From assembly GCA_041398005.1 (NCBI GenBank), contig JAWKVP010000013.1, forward strand, positions 1-64,000: 64,000 bases of DNA, in the 5' to 3' direction. A model generated the notes under the pieces. It saw nothing but the letters and a program-made list of their open reading frames with translations, was not told where the DNA came from and ran no database searches. Positions 35,213 through 42,474 of this stretch are shown piece by piece (position 1 is the stretch's first letter; each line of letters begins with the position of its first letter). This stretch comes from JAGREO01 sp020446285 (GTDB taxonomy: Bacteria; Pseudomonadota; Alphaproteobacteria; Geminicoccales; Geminicoccaceae). A program made the translations under genes and the position numbers.

Positions 35213-36439
35213 ATGAGCCAAGGCAAGGCATTGCTGCTCGCCGGCGTGGCATTGCTCGCATTCGGTTCGGCGGCCGATGCGGCCACCGAGGTGCGGGTGA
35301 TCGTGTCGCACTACAGCGACCAGACGGGACCGATCTTCGAGGCCATGGCCGAGGAATTCGAGGCGGCCAATCCCGATATCGACATCGTCATCGAGGACGT
35401 CGCCTGGGGCGCGCTGCAGCAGAGGCTCACCACCGACATTGCCGGTGGCACCGCCCCCGACATCTCCATCATCGGTACCCGCTGGCTGGTCGATTTTGTC
35501 GACAATGACATCGTCGAGCCGCTTTCGGGCTACATGGACGACGAGTTCAGGTCCCGCTTCATCGACACCTTCATGGGCCCCTCGACCATCGACGGCGAGA
35601 TCTACGGCCTGCCGGTCGCGGCATCCGCGCGCGCCATGTATTACAACAAGGGGCTGCTCGAACAGGCGGGCGTCGCCGCACCGCCGGCCGACTGGGACGA
35701 GCTGAAGGCGGCCGCCGAGAAGATTTCCGCACTCGGCGACGACATCTACGGCTTCGGCCTGCAGGGCGGTGGCGATACGGAAACGGACGCCTACTACTAT
35801 TACAGCCTGTGGACCCATGGCGGCGACATCATCACCGACGGCAAGAGCGGTCTCGGCAGCGAGGCGGCGATCGCGGCGGCCAACACCTACAAGGACCTGA
35901 TCGACGGTGGCCTGACCCAGCCCGGCGTGACCAACTACAATCGCCAGGACATCGAGGGCATGCTCAAGCAGGGCAAGGTCGGCATGATCCTCTCCGGCCC
36001 GTGGCTGCGCGGCCAGATGAAGGAGGAGGCCCCCGATGTCGACTATGGCATCGCCGCCATTCCCAGGGGTAGCGACCAGGCGACCTACGGTGTCACCGAC
36101 AGCATCGTCATGTTCGCCTCCTCGGACGTGAAGGAGGAAGCCTGGAAGTTCCTCTCCGAAGCGGCCTTCACCGACAAGTGGCGCAACGAGTTCACCATCA
36201 AGGAAGGCTTCCTGCCGGTGTTCAGGTCGGTTGCCCAGGATCCGACATTCGCCGACGATCCCGAACTCAAGGCGTTCACCGACATGCTGCCGTTCGCCCG
36301 CTTCGCGCCGGTGATCGCCAACTGGCAGGAGATCGCCGACACCACCAAGGCGGCGCTGCAGCAGGTCTATCTGGGCGAGGCTCCGGCCGCCGAGGCATTG
36401 CCGGCCGCAGCCGAGAAGATCGACGGCATCCTCGACTAG
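35213..36439 (+). CDS. Sugar-binding protein of an ABC importer
   Basis: A 408-residue periplasmic binding protein. AGGAGGACAGG precedes ATG 35213 and the signal peptide is ALLLAGVALLAFGSAADA. Binding-protein blocks are VRVIVSHYSDQTGPIFEAMA, DIAGGTAPDISIIGTRWLVD and GLPVAASARAMYYNKGLLEQ. It heads an operon with two permeases and no ATPase, and is divergent from the SDR and TIM-barrel-like genes. The ligand is unknown. The 95-base spacer after it holds a strong inverted repeat. Confidence 0.92.
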   Translation: MSQGKALLLAGVALLAFGSAADAATEVRVIVSHYSDQTGPIFEAMAEEFEAANPDIDIVIEDVAWGALQQRLTTDIAGGTAPDISIIGTRWLVDFVDNDIVEPLSGYMDDEFRSRFIDTFMGPSTIDGEIYGLPVAASARAMYYNKGLLEQAGVAAPPADWDELKAAAEKISALGDDIYGFGLQGGGDTETDAYYYYSLWTHGGDIITDGKSGLGSEAAIAAANTYKDLIDGGLTQPGVTNYNRQDIEGMLKQGKVGMILSGPWLRGQMKEEAPDVDYGIAAIPRGSDQATYGVTDSIVMFASSDVKEEAWKFLSEAAFTDKWRNEFTIKEGFLPVFRSVAQDPTFADDPELKAFTDMLPFARFAPVIANWQEIADTTKAALQQVYLGEAPAAEALPAAAEKIDGILD

Positions 36440-36455
36440 AACATTCCGGCGACCG

Positions 36456-36495
36456 GGCTTCCGGCCGGCAGGCATCACGCTTGCGGCCGGAAGCC
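36456..36495 (+). other. Intercistronic inverted repeat after a binding-protein gene
   Basis: Perfect 12-base arms GGCTTCCGGCCG (36456-36467) and CGGCCGGAAGCC (36484-36495) with a 16-base loop, between binding-protein and permease genes. It lacks a T-run; an mRNA stabiliser or partial terminator setting the ratio of binding protein to permease is likely. Confidence 0.65.
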
Positions 36496-36534
36496 ATCCG
36501 CCTTCCGGAAAAGCGGCGAAACAAGAAAAACAAC

Positions 36535-37416
36535 ATGCGCAGATCCCTCCTTCCCTGGGCCATGATCCTGCCGAGCCTGCTTCTGGCTTTCTGGATCATC
36601 GGCTATCCCATTCTCGATGTGGTGATGGCCGCGACGCACGAGGTCAATCGCTTCGGCAAGCTGCGCGATTTCGTCGGCATCGGCAATTTCATCACGCTCA
36701 GCCAGGATCCGGTCTTCTGGGCGAGTCTCGGGCGCACCCTCGTCTGGACCGTTACCGTGGTTGGCGGCACGCTCCTCGTGTCGGTGCCGATCGCGCTCAT
36801 CCTCAATGACGATTTCTACGGGCGCGGGCTGATGCGGGTGATCGTCATGCTGCCCTGGGCCGTCTCGCTCACCATGACCGCCATCGTCTGGCGCTGGTCG
36901 CTGCACGGCCAGTACGGCATGGTCAACGAGACACTGCAGGATCTCGGCATCATCGACCAGTATATCGAATGGCTCGCCACCGCCCAGGTCGCCTTTCCGG
37001 TCGAAATCGTCATCGGCATCCTCGTTTCCATCCCGTTCACGACGACCGTCTTCATCGGCGGCCTGTCATCGCTGCCGGGCGAGATCTACGAGGCGGCGAG
37101 AATCGACGGCGCCGGCTTCCTCGACAGGCTGAAGCACCTCACCCTGCCGTTGCTCAAACCCTTCATCAACATCGCGCTGGTGCTCAATATCATTCACGTC
37201 TTCAACAGTTTCCCGATCATCTGGGTGATGACCCAGGGCGATCCGGCGAACGGCACCGACATTCTCGTCACCTATCTCTACAAGCTCGCCTTCCGCTACG
37301 GCCGGATCGGCGACGCGGCGGCCATGTCGCTCGTCATGTTCGCGATCCTGCTCGCCTTCACCATCGTCTATGCGCGCATGGCGATGCGCGAGAACAGCCA
37401 GGAGGAGGAGGCGTGA
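36535..37416 (+). CDS. Sugar ABC transporter permease, MalF type
   Basis: A 293-residue inner-membrane protein with six hydrophobic segments, the first being PWAMILPSLLLAFWIIGYPI. The EAA loop is EIYEAARIDGAGFLDRLKHL followed by TLPLL. ATG 36535 was chosen because it begins the typical N-terminus; the frame is open through the upstream spacer. It overlaps the next permease gene by four bases (GTGA), so the two are translated together. An ATPase from elsewhere must energise the transporter. Confidence 0.92.
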   Translation: MRRSLLPWAMILPSLLLAFWIIGYPILDVVMAATHEVNRFGKLRDFVGIGNFITLSQDPVFWASLGRTLVWTVTVVGGTLLVSVPIALILNDDFYGRGLMRVIVMLPWAVSLTMTAIVWRWSLHGQYGMVNETLQDLGIIDQYIEWLATAQVAFPVEIVIGILVSIPFTTTVFIGGLSSLPGEIYEAARIDGAGFLDRLKHLTLPLLKPFINIALVLNIIHVFNSFPIIWVMTQGDPANGTDILVTYLYKLAFRYGRIGDAAAMSLVMFAILLAFTIVYARMAMRENSQEEEA

Positions 37417-38240
37417 ACAAGCTCGCGAGAAGCCTGATCTACTGGATCGTCATGCTGCCGCTGGTGATCGTCATCCTGTTTCCCTATGCGGTGATGGTAT
37501 CGACGGCACTCAAGCCGCGCGACGAGATCTTCGTCTTCGACCCGACATGGATTCCGCAGACCATACGCCTGCAGAATTTCGTCGATATGTGGACCGAGAT
37601 CGGTTTCGGCCAGGCGCTCGTCAACAGCCTTCTGGTCTCCGGAACATCGGTGATCCTGTGTCTGCTGGCGGCGATCCCCGCCGGCTATGCCATGGCCCGC
37701 TTCCGCTTCCACGGCCAGCCCGCCTATCGCCAGTTCCTTCTGGTGACGCAGATGCTCTCGCCCATCGTGCTGATGCTCGGCATCTTCCGCATGATGGCGG
37801 CGCTCGGCTTCGTCGACAGCCCCGTGGCGCTGATCCTCGCCTATGGCGCCTTCAACATGGCCTTCGCCACCTGGATGCTGCAATCCTACTTCACCACCAT
37901 CCCGCGCGAACTCGAGGAGGCGGCGTGGATCGACGGTGCCACCGGCCTGCAGAGCCTGCGCATGGTCTTTCTCCCGCTCGCCCTGCCGGCGGTGGCGGTG
38001 ACGGCGATCCTGACCTTCGTCAACACATGGAACGAATTCGTCCTCGCCGCCACGCTCCTGCGCAGCCAGTCCAGCTACACGCTCACCATCAAGATCTATT
38101 CCCTCGTCGGCGCCGCCTACAAGATCAACTGGGACCATGTCATGGCGGCCACCTTCCTCGCCACCGTCCCCGTCGCCATCATCTTCGCCTGGCTGCAACG
38201 TCACATGGTGCAGGGTCTTTCGGTGGGCAGCGTGAAGTAG
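37413..38240 (+). CDS. Sugar ABC transporter permease, MalG type
   Basis: A 275-residue inner-membrane protein starting at GTG 37413, preceded by GGAGGAGG. The N-terminal segment is LIYWIVMLPLVIVILFPYAV and the EAA loop is ELEEAAWIDGATGLQSLRMV followed by FLPLALP. The C-terminus VQGLSVGSVK is typical of MalG-type subunits. It ends the operon; no ATPase or terminator was found in the 70 bases that follow. Confidence 0.92.
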   Translation: MNKLARSLIYWIVMLPLVIVILFPYAVMVSTALKPRDEIFVFDPTWIPQTIRLQNFVDMWTEIGFGQALVNSLLVSGTSVILCLLAAIPAGYAMARFRFHGQPAYRQFLLVTQMLSPIVLMLGIFRMMAALGFVDSPVALILAYGAFNMAFATWMLQSYFTTIPRELEEAAWIDGATGLQSLRMVFLPLALPAVAVTAILTFVNTWNEFVLAATLLRSQSSYTLTIKIYSLVGAAYKINWDHVMAATFLATVPVAIIFAWLQRHMVQGLSVGSVK

Positions 38241-38310
38241 GTTTCCGGCGGCATGCCGCTAAAATGCCATACGATGGTTCTTGCAAGACGTCCGACATAA
38301 ATCCTATACC

Positions 38311-38844
38311 ATGCGCATGACTCACGAGCCCCGCCATATCGCGTATGTGCAGCGCGTCGTTCTCGACATCGCCTGGTGTGCGGTCGATGGCGGTTCGCTC
38401 GAGGAGTGTGCGCGGCAAAGCGGGGTCGAGGTGGAGGTTGCGAAGCGGCTGCTGGCGCATCCGATGATCATCCTGTTCATCTGTCTTGTCTCGATCTTGT
38501 GCCCGAGGCGCCACCGGCCGTCATCGAAGACGCCGCATGCGTTCGAGGCAGGGTCCGCCCGTGGCTCGTCGAATGAGGATGCGTCCGGAGCAGACCCGGA
38601 TGTCCGGCATGATCCGTGGCGTGATTTCCCGCGCCGCCGGCCTGTTCCGCGCGAACCGGTAAACGGGACGGTTTCCGTTGCCGGAGACGTGGAAACGGCC
38701 GTGCCGGAACGCGGTTCCGCAGCCACCGGCCACGGGGCCGGGCGACAGCATTCCTGCAAGGACCTTGCGAACGATCTCGCCGCTGCCCTGCCGGCGGTGC
38801 TGATCGGGGACATGATTTCGCCCGCTGTTCAAAAAGCCGCGTGA
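38311..38844 (+). CDS. Orphan hypothetical reading frame, possibly frameshifted
   Basis: The 716-base gap between the permease and LysR genes holds this frame only. The first 50 residues, such as HIAYVQRVVLDIAWCAVDGG and SLEECARQSGVEVEVAKRLL, look like a real helical domain. After about 38460 this frame becomes Arg/Pro/Ser-rich and unlike a protein, while the frame one base back reads LDLVPEAPPAVIEDAACV and stops at 38576, which looks natural. So the true product may be a small protein of about 86 residues from 38317 with a frameshift near 38455-38460. TTGCAA (38281-38286) and TATACC (38305-38310) resemble a promoter that would make the ATG at 38317 almost leaderless. From 38577 to 38956 I see nothing else. 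Confidence 0.25.
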   Translation: MRMTHEPRHIAYVQRVVLDIAWCAVDGGSLEECARQSGVEVEVAKRLLAHPMIILFICLVSILCPRRHRPSSKTPHAFEAGSARGSSNEDASGADPDVRHDPWRDFPRRRPVPREPVNGTVSVAGDVETAVPERGSAATGHGAGRQHSCKDLANDLAAALPAVLIGDMISPAVQKAA

Positions 38845-38956
38845 GCGGGCGGGTCGTCCTTCGGACAGAATCTACACACTTCGGGATTGGTAGCGAAACG
38901 GTCAGAAAATTCCGGCCGGATCCGCAGGATTCAGTTCGGCACCCCGTTGCCGGGCT

Positions 38957-39859
38957 TCACGATTCCACTCTCGAAAACTCTTCCGCGAGATGGTCGATGA
39001 GTGCGCGCACGGCAGGCAGCAGGCCGCGGCGGGACGGGAATACGGCGTGGACGATCCCTGCGCGCGGCCGCCAGCCCGGCAACACGTCGACGAGCGTTCC
39101 TGCGGCAAGATCGTCCCGGACCATCATCGTCGGCAATTGCACCACGCCGATGCCCGCCAGCGCCGCCAGGCGCATCTGGATCATGTCGTCGGTCACGAGG
39201 CGCGGCGTGTGCGCGATCTCCGCCGATGCGCCGTCCTCACCCTCGAGGCACCATCTGTGGTCGCGTTGCGGCGGCCCGAAATCGAGGCTGGGCAGGGCCG
39301 CCAGATCCGCCGGAACGACATCCTTGCGGCAGTTCGCCAGCAGTGAGGGGCTGGCGACCAGCCGCTGGCTGCTCGGTGCGAGCCTGCGCATGACGAGATC
39401 GGTTTCCTCCAGCGGCGGAAAGCGCACGCGGATGGCGATATCGAATCCCTCGGCGAGGACGTCGACGAGACGGCTGGTGCTTTCGAGCTGAACCGTGACC
39501 TTCGCGTGTGCCTGCATGTAACGCGCGATCATCCCGCCGACCTGAAAGCAGAGGAGGGCGGGCGGACAGCTCAGCCGCACGATGCCGCCCGGTTCCGAAC
39601 GCGAACGCGCGACCGCCTCGTCGGCGGCGTTGGCCTCCACCAGCATGGCAACGCAGTGCTGGTAATATTCCCGGCCGATTTCGGTCACGGTGAAACGCCG
39701 GGTGGAGCGCTGGATCAGCCGGACGCCGAGGCGGTCCTCGAGCATGGCGATACGGCGGCTGAGCCGTGACTTCGGCAGGCCGAGGGCGCGACCGGCCGGA
39801 GCGAACCCGCCATGCTCCACCACCTCTGCAAAGAAATGAAGATCGTTCAGGTCTCTCAT
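38957..39859 (-). CDS. LysR family transcriptional regulator
   Basis: A 300-residue regulator with the N-terminal winged helix: DLNDLHFFAEVVEHGGFAPA then LGLPKSRLSRRIAMLEDRLG, and the effector domain starting IVRLSCPPALLCF. It belongs to the CrgA/AaeR-like group that often controls an adjacent pirin gene. The pirin gene lies divergently 112 bases away, but is broken, so the regulator may have lost its usual target. The divergent spacer 39860-39971 should hold its operator; no palindrome stood out. Confidence 0.92.
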   Translation of the reverse strand: MRDLNDLHFFAEVVEHGGFAPAGRALGLPKSRLSRRIAMLEDRLGVRLIQRSTRRFTVTEIGREYYQHCVAMLVEANAADEAVARSRSEPGGIVRLSCPPALLCFQVGGMIARYMQAHAKVTVQLESTSRLVDVLAEGFDIAIRVRFPPLEETDLVMRRLAPSSQRLVASPSLLANCRKDVVPADLAALPSLDFGPPQRDHRWCLEGEDGASAEIAHTPRLVTDDMIQMRLAALAGIGVVQLPTMMVRDDLAAGTLVDVLPGWRPRAGIVHAVFPSRRGLLPAVRALIDHLAEEFSRVES

Positions 39860-39971
39860 CGTTCACCCGGCAGGACACTGCGGCGCGAAATTGCGAGCTA
39901 CAGGATCGTCCCCCGTTTCATATCTTCTGTCCATGCACACGGACTTAACAGCGTGTAAAGGAGACAAGGTC

Positions 39972-40361
39972 ATGAGACAGATCCTCGGTGTCTACAGCGC
40001 TCCCCGGCCGCACTGGGTGGGGGACGGTTTCCCGGTCCGCTCCATGCTCTCGCATGGAACCCAGGGCCAGCATATCAGCCCGTTCATCCTGCTCGACCAT
40101 GCGGGACCGGCGACGTTCACGCCGACCGAAAGCCGGCGCGGTGTCGGCGAGCATCCGCACAAGGGATTCGAGACGGTGACCATCGTCTACGAGGGCGAGG
40201 TCGAGCACCGCGACTCGACCGGTGCGGGCGGCATCATCGGCCCCGGCGACGTCCAGTGGATGACGGCGGCCTCAGGCATCCTGCACGAGGGTATCATTCG
40301 CCCGCCCTTCGCGCGACAACAGCAGCAGGAGGTGTTATCGAATTCAGATCAGGCGGCATGA
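39972..40361 (+). pseudogene. Pirin family protein, truncated
   Basis: The first 106 residues are a good pirin: GFPVRSMLSHGTQGQHISPF, GVGEHPHKGFETVTIVYEGE and VQWMTAASGILHE, including the HPH metal ligands and the final H-E pair. After GILHE (to about 40289) the similarity stops abruptly and a Gln-rich tail leads to a stop at 40361. Pirins are about 230-290 residues, so the second cupin domain is absent and was not found further right. The break coincides with the start of a region of foreign fragments, so insertion or deletion there explains it. The product is unlikely to be active. Confidence 0.85.
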
Positions 40362-40991
40362 ACGACAGAGCAAGGAATACACCTTAAAAAAGCCGCCAAG
40401 CTGTCTGAAGAACCGGGACCAGCTCACACTGCCCACCTCAAAAGCAACCCGCCCCACCGCTTGAGAGGCATCAACAAGACAAGCTGCACCATATCGTTCT
40501 GCCATGACCGTGATCGCTGCCAGATCTTGCAAAACGCCCGTTTCGCCATTCGCCCAAGCGAAAGCGATCAGTTTCGGCCCACTGATGCAGTTGAGCGCTG
40601 TCTCGAGTGCATCCAGTCGCCAGCGCCCAGACTTATCCAATGGAACCGTTCGGATTAGCTGTGGCGTGTATTGAAAATAATACCCCGCCACCGCCGGATG
40701 CTCTGCCGTCGAGGTTATTAGCGCCGCGCCTAGCTTGGCATGATGACGCAATACCGCTTCGTTCGCTTCAGTCGCACCGGAGGTGAAAACCACTCGCTCG
40801 GCTCGCACTCCGAGTAGTCGTGCCACCTGTTCACGCGATGAAGTCACTGTTCGCGCCACAGCTTGCCCAAGCCCGTGTACGCTTGACGGGTTCGCCCAAT
40901 CGGTTTCGAGCGCCCGAACTACGGCGGCTACGACCCCAGCTACAGGTCGAGTAGAAGCGTTGTTGTCGAGATAAACTATTGGCGAACGCAT
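40344..40991 (-). pseudogene. Cysteine desulfurase (NifS/IscS/DndA-like), 3' truncated
   Basis: 215 residues of a class V aminotransferase: VYLDNNASTRPVAGVV at the start, ANPSSVHGLGQAVARTV, RVVFTSGATEANEAVLRHHA, TSTAEHPAV with the PLP-stacking His, and CLVDASQAVGRVAFEVGSVS. The frame ends about 25 residues later in unrelated sequence (LCRSCRLI), just before the position of the PLP-binding lysine (SxHK), which is therefore missing, as is the C-terminal domain with the active Cys. Codon use is less G/C-biased than that of neighbours. It may come from a phosphorothioation (dnd) or Fe-S locus; no partner gene survives here. Confidence 0.82.
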
Positions 40992-41460
40992 CGTTTCAGC
41001 CAGTTCCTCATTGCTATGTCCGGATTGAAAAGAACATTTTTTTTCGCTGCGGGAGAGTTCGCCATAAGGATGCTCAAGCCTTCATCAACACATTTTCACG
41101 GACAGACAGGTTAGCTTCGTCACGATGGGAACAGGAACTCAACGGCGTGCTTTTCAAGCTTCAACCGGTGGTCGAACATGGCTAAATTTTCAACTTAAAG
41201 ATGACCACATTAGGCAAATTTCTTCAACCTAAAGTTTCTGCAAAATGTAATTTTCGCCGGATTGATAGCCAATCTCAACGCAGGGCAAGCGTATGAAGGA
41301 ATTTATTTTCGATTCGCGAGGTTAGGCTTGAGGTTCAGGGTGTCACGCATCATCGGGTCGATTCCGGTAGAAGGGGGCAGGATGGTACGCTCTGTGATCA
41401 TCGCCTTGGCCACCGGTACTCGCCGGTGATCAGTGTGTTTACCCAACCGAGGGGCGATGT
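40992..41460 (+). other. AT-richer non-coding remnant
   Basis: About 470 bases between the desulfurase start and the transposase fragment. The stretch 40990-41330 is visibly richer in A and T than the surrounding chromosome, with an eight-T run near 41040. I find no convincing gene; a short inverted repeat CACCGG-6-CCGGTG lies near 41419-41436. It probably contains the former promoter of the desulfurase gene and transposon debris. Confidence 0.4.
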
Positions 41461-41667
41461 GTGGGCGAGGAGTTCCGGTGGGCATGGAAGTCCCTCGCGC
41501 TCTCGCTGGGCGGCATGTGCGAGTTGCCCGGTATGCACGCTCGGGCCAGTCGGGCTTGGTGCATGCGCAGCCTGGCCGATGAGGGCATCGTGCGTCTGAT
41601 TCTGGACGGGACCGTGGTCAAGACCCGACTGGACAGGAACGACGCCGCCATGCTCGCAATCTCATGA
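41461..41667 (+). mobile_element. IS256-family (mutator type) transposase fragment
   Basis: The reading frame contains RSLADEGIVRLILDGTVVKT followed by RLDR, matching the block that carries the first catalytic Asp of IS256-type transposases. Directly after it, DAAML resembles the C-terminal TAAMLFWALLASG block of the same proteins, which suggests a large internal deletion. Only about 68 codons remain, with no terminal inverted repeats that I can see. It is an inactive relic and marks past transposition between the pirin gene and aioBA. Confidence 0.6.
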
Positions 41668-41740
41668 CGAGTTACAACACGGTGACGGCATCGGCGCGCC
41701 GCTAGCCCGCGAAACGAGCCGAAGGCGGTCCCGGTCCAGC

Positions 41741-41790
41741 GGCCGGGGCCGGGGCCGGGGCCGGGGCCGGGGCCGGGGCCGGGGCCGGCC
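41741..41790 (+). repeat. Hexanucleotide tandem repeat (GGGGCC)7
   Basis: Seven exact copies of GGGGCC (41745-41786) flanked on both sides by GGCC. On the minus strand it could encode Gly-Pro repeats, but no credible gene contains it. The G-run spacing would allow G-quadruplex formation on the plus strand. Such runs are prone to copy-number change. Confidence 0.97.
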
Positions 41791-41936
41791 AGCGGGATCC
41801 GGGAGGAAGAAAGCCTGTGCAAGGCAGTATCATTGCAGTTATTTCAAGAATTGCCTAAACATGGAAACGAATGAGGCTGCCCACACAGGGGAGGGTGGCC
41901 CGCCATTCGCAAAAACAGAAAGAAGCGGAGGCTGTC

Positions 41937-42458
41937 ATGACTGCATGTCGAACCATGGTCGAACTGGGCCGACGGCAATTTCTCAGACGTGGTGGACTGG
42001 GAGTTGCGGGTGCGGCGGCTGCGGCCGTTGCCCTGGAGCCGGGCCGGAGGGCTCATGCCGCAGCCCTGGTCGAATATCCGGCCAACCGGCTCGCCAACAT
42101 TTCCGAACTGACCGTCAACGAACCACTGGATGTCGCCTATCCCGACGAGGACGCGCCGGGCGTGCTGCTGAAGCTCGGCCGGAGCGTCGAGGGCGGCGTC
42201 GGACCGGATGGCGACATTGTCGGCTTCTCGACGGTCTGCCCGCACAAGGGGTATCCGCTCGCCTACGACGGCGAACGCCGCACGCTCAACTGTCCCGGCC
42301 ACTATTCGGTCTTCGATTGCGAGGCCGGCGGCCAGCAGACCTGGGGACACGCGACCCAGAACCTCCCGCAATATGTGCTGCGGGTCGACGACAAGGGCGA
42401 CATCCATGCCGAGGGCGTGGACGAGTTGCTCTACGGTCGTCTGTCCAACGTGCTTTGA
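41937..42458 (+). CDS. aioB: Arsenite oxidase small (Rieske) subunit
   Basis: A 173-residue exported Rieske protein. GGAGG five bases before ATG 41937 fixes the start. The Tat leader is GRRQFLRRGGLGVAGAAAAA. The [2Fe-2S] ligands are C101 and H103 in CPHKG and C119 and H122 in CPGHY. The last residues, DELLYGRLSNVL, are typical of AioB. It carries electrons from the Mo subunit to cytochrome c or azurin in the periplasm, and its Tat signal exports the folded complex. aioA follows after 16 bases. Immediately upstream lie transposon debris and the GGGGCC repeat, so the promoter region is rearranged or newly acquired. Confidence 0.95.
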   Translation: MTACRTMVELGRRQFLRRGGLGVAGAAAAAVALEPGRRAHAAALVEYPANRLANISELTVNEPLDVAYPDEDAPGVLLKLGRSVEGGVGPDGDIVGFSTVCPHKGYPLAYDGERRTLNCPGHYSVFDCEAGGQQTWGHATQNLPQYVLRVDDKGDIHAEGVDELLYGRLSNVL

Positions 42459-42474
42459 GAGGGGAGGGAATCCA

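Noticed and set aside
40979..41185. A 68-codon plus-strand frame next to the desulfurase fragment
   Set aside because: No motif, no ribosome-binding site and mostly in AT-rich debris; more likely non-coding.
41303..41485. A 60-codon minus-strand frame beside the transposase relic
   Set aside because: It contains a plausible-looking MRDTLNLKPN stretch, but I could not tie it to a transposase or any family, and it overlaps the relic on the other strand.
41741..41790. Tandem GGGGCC array as a CRISPR or coding Gly-Pro repeat
   Set aside because: There are no spacers, so it is not CRISPR. The minus-strand frame encoding Gly-Pro has no start context or homology and runs into arbitrary sequence.
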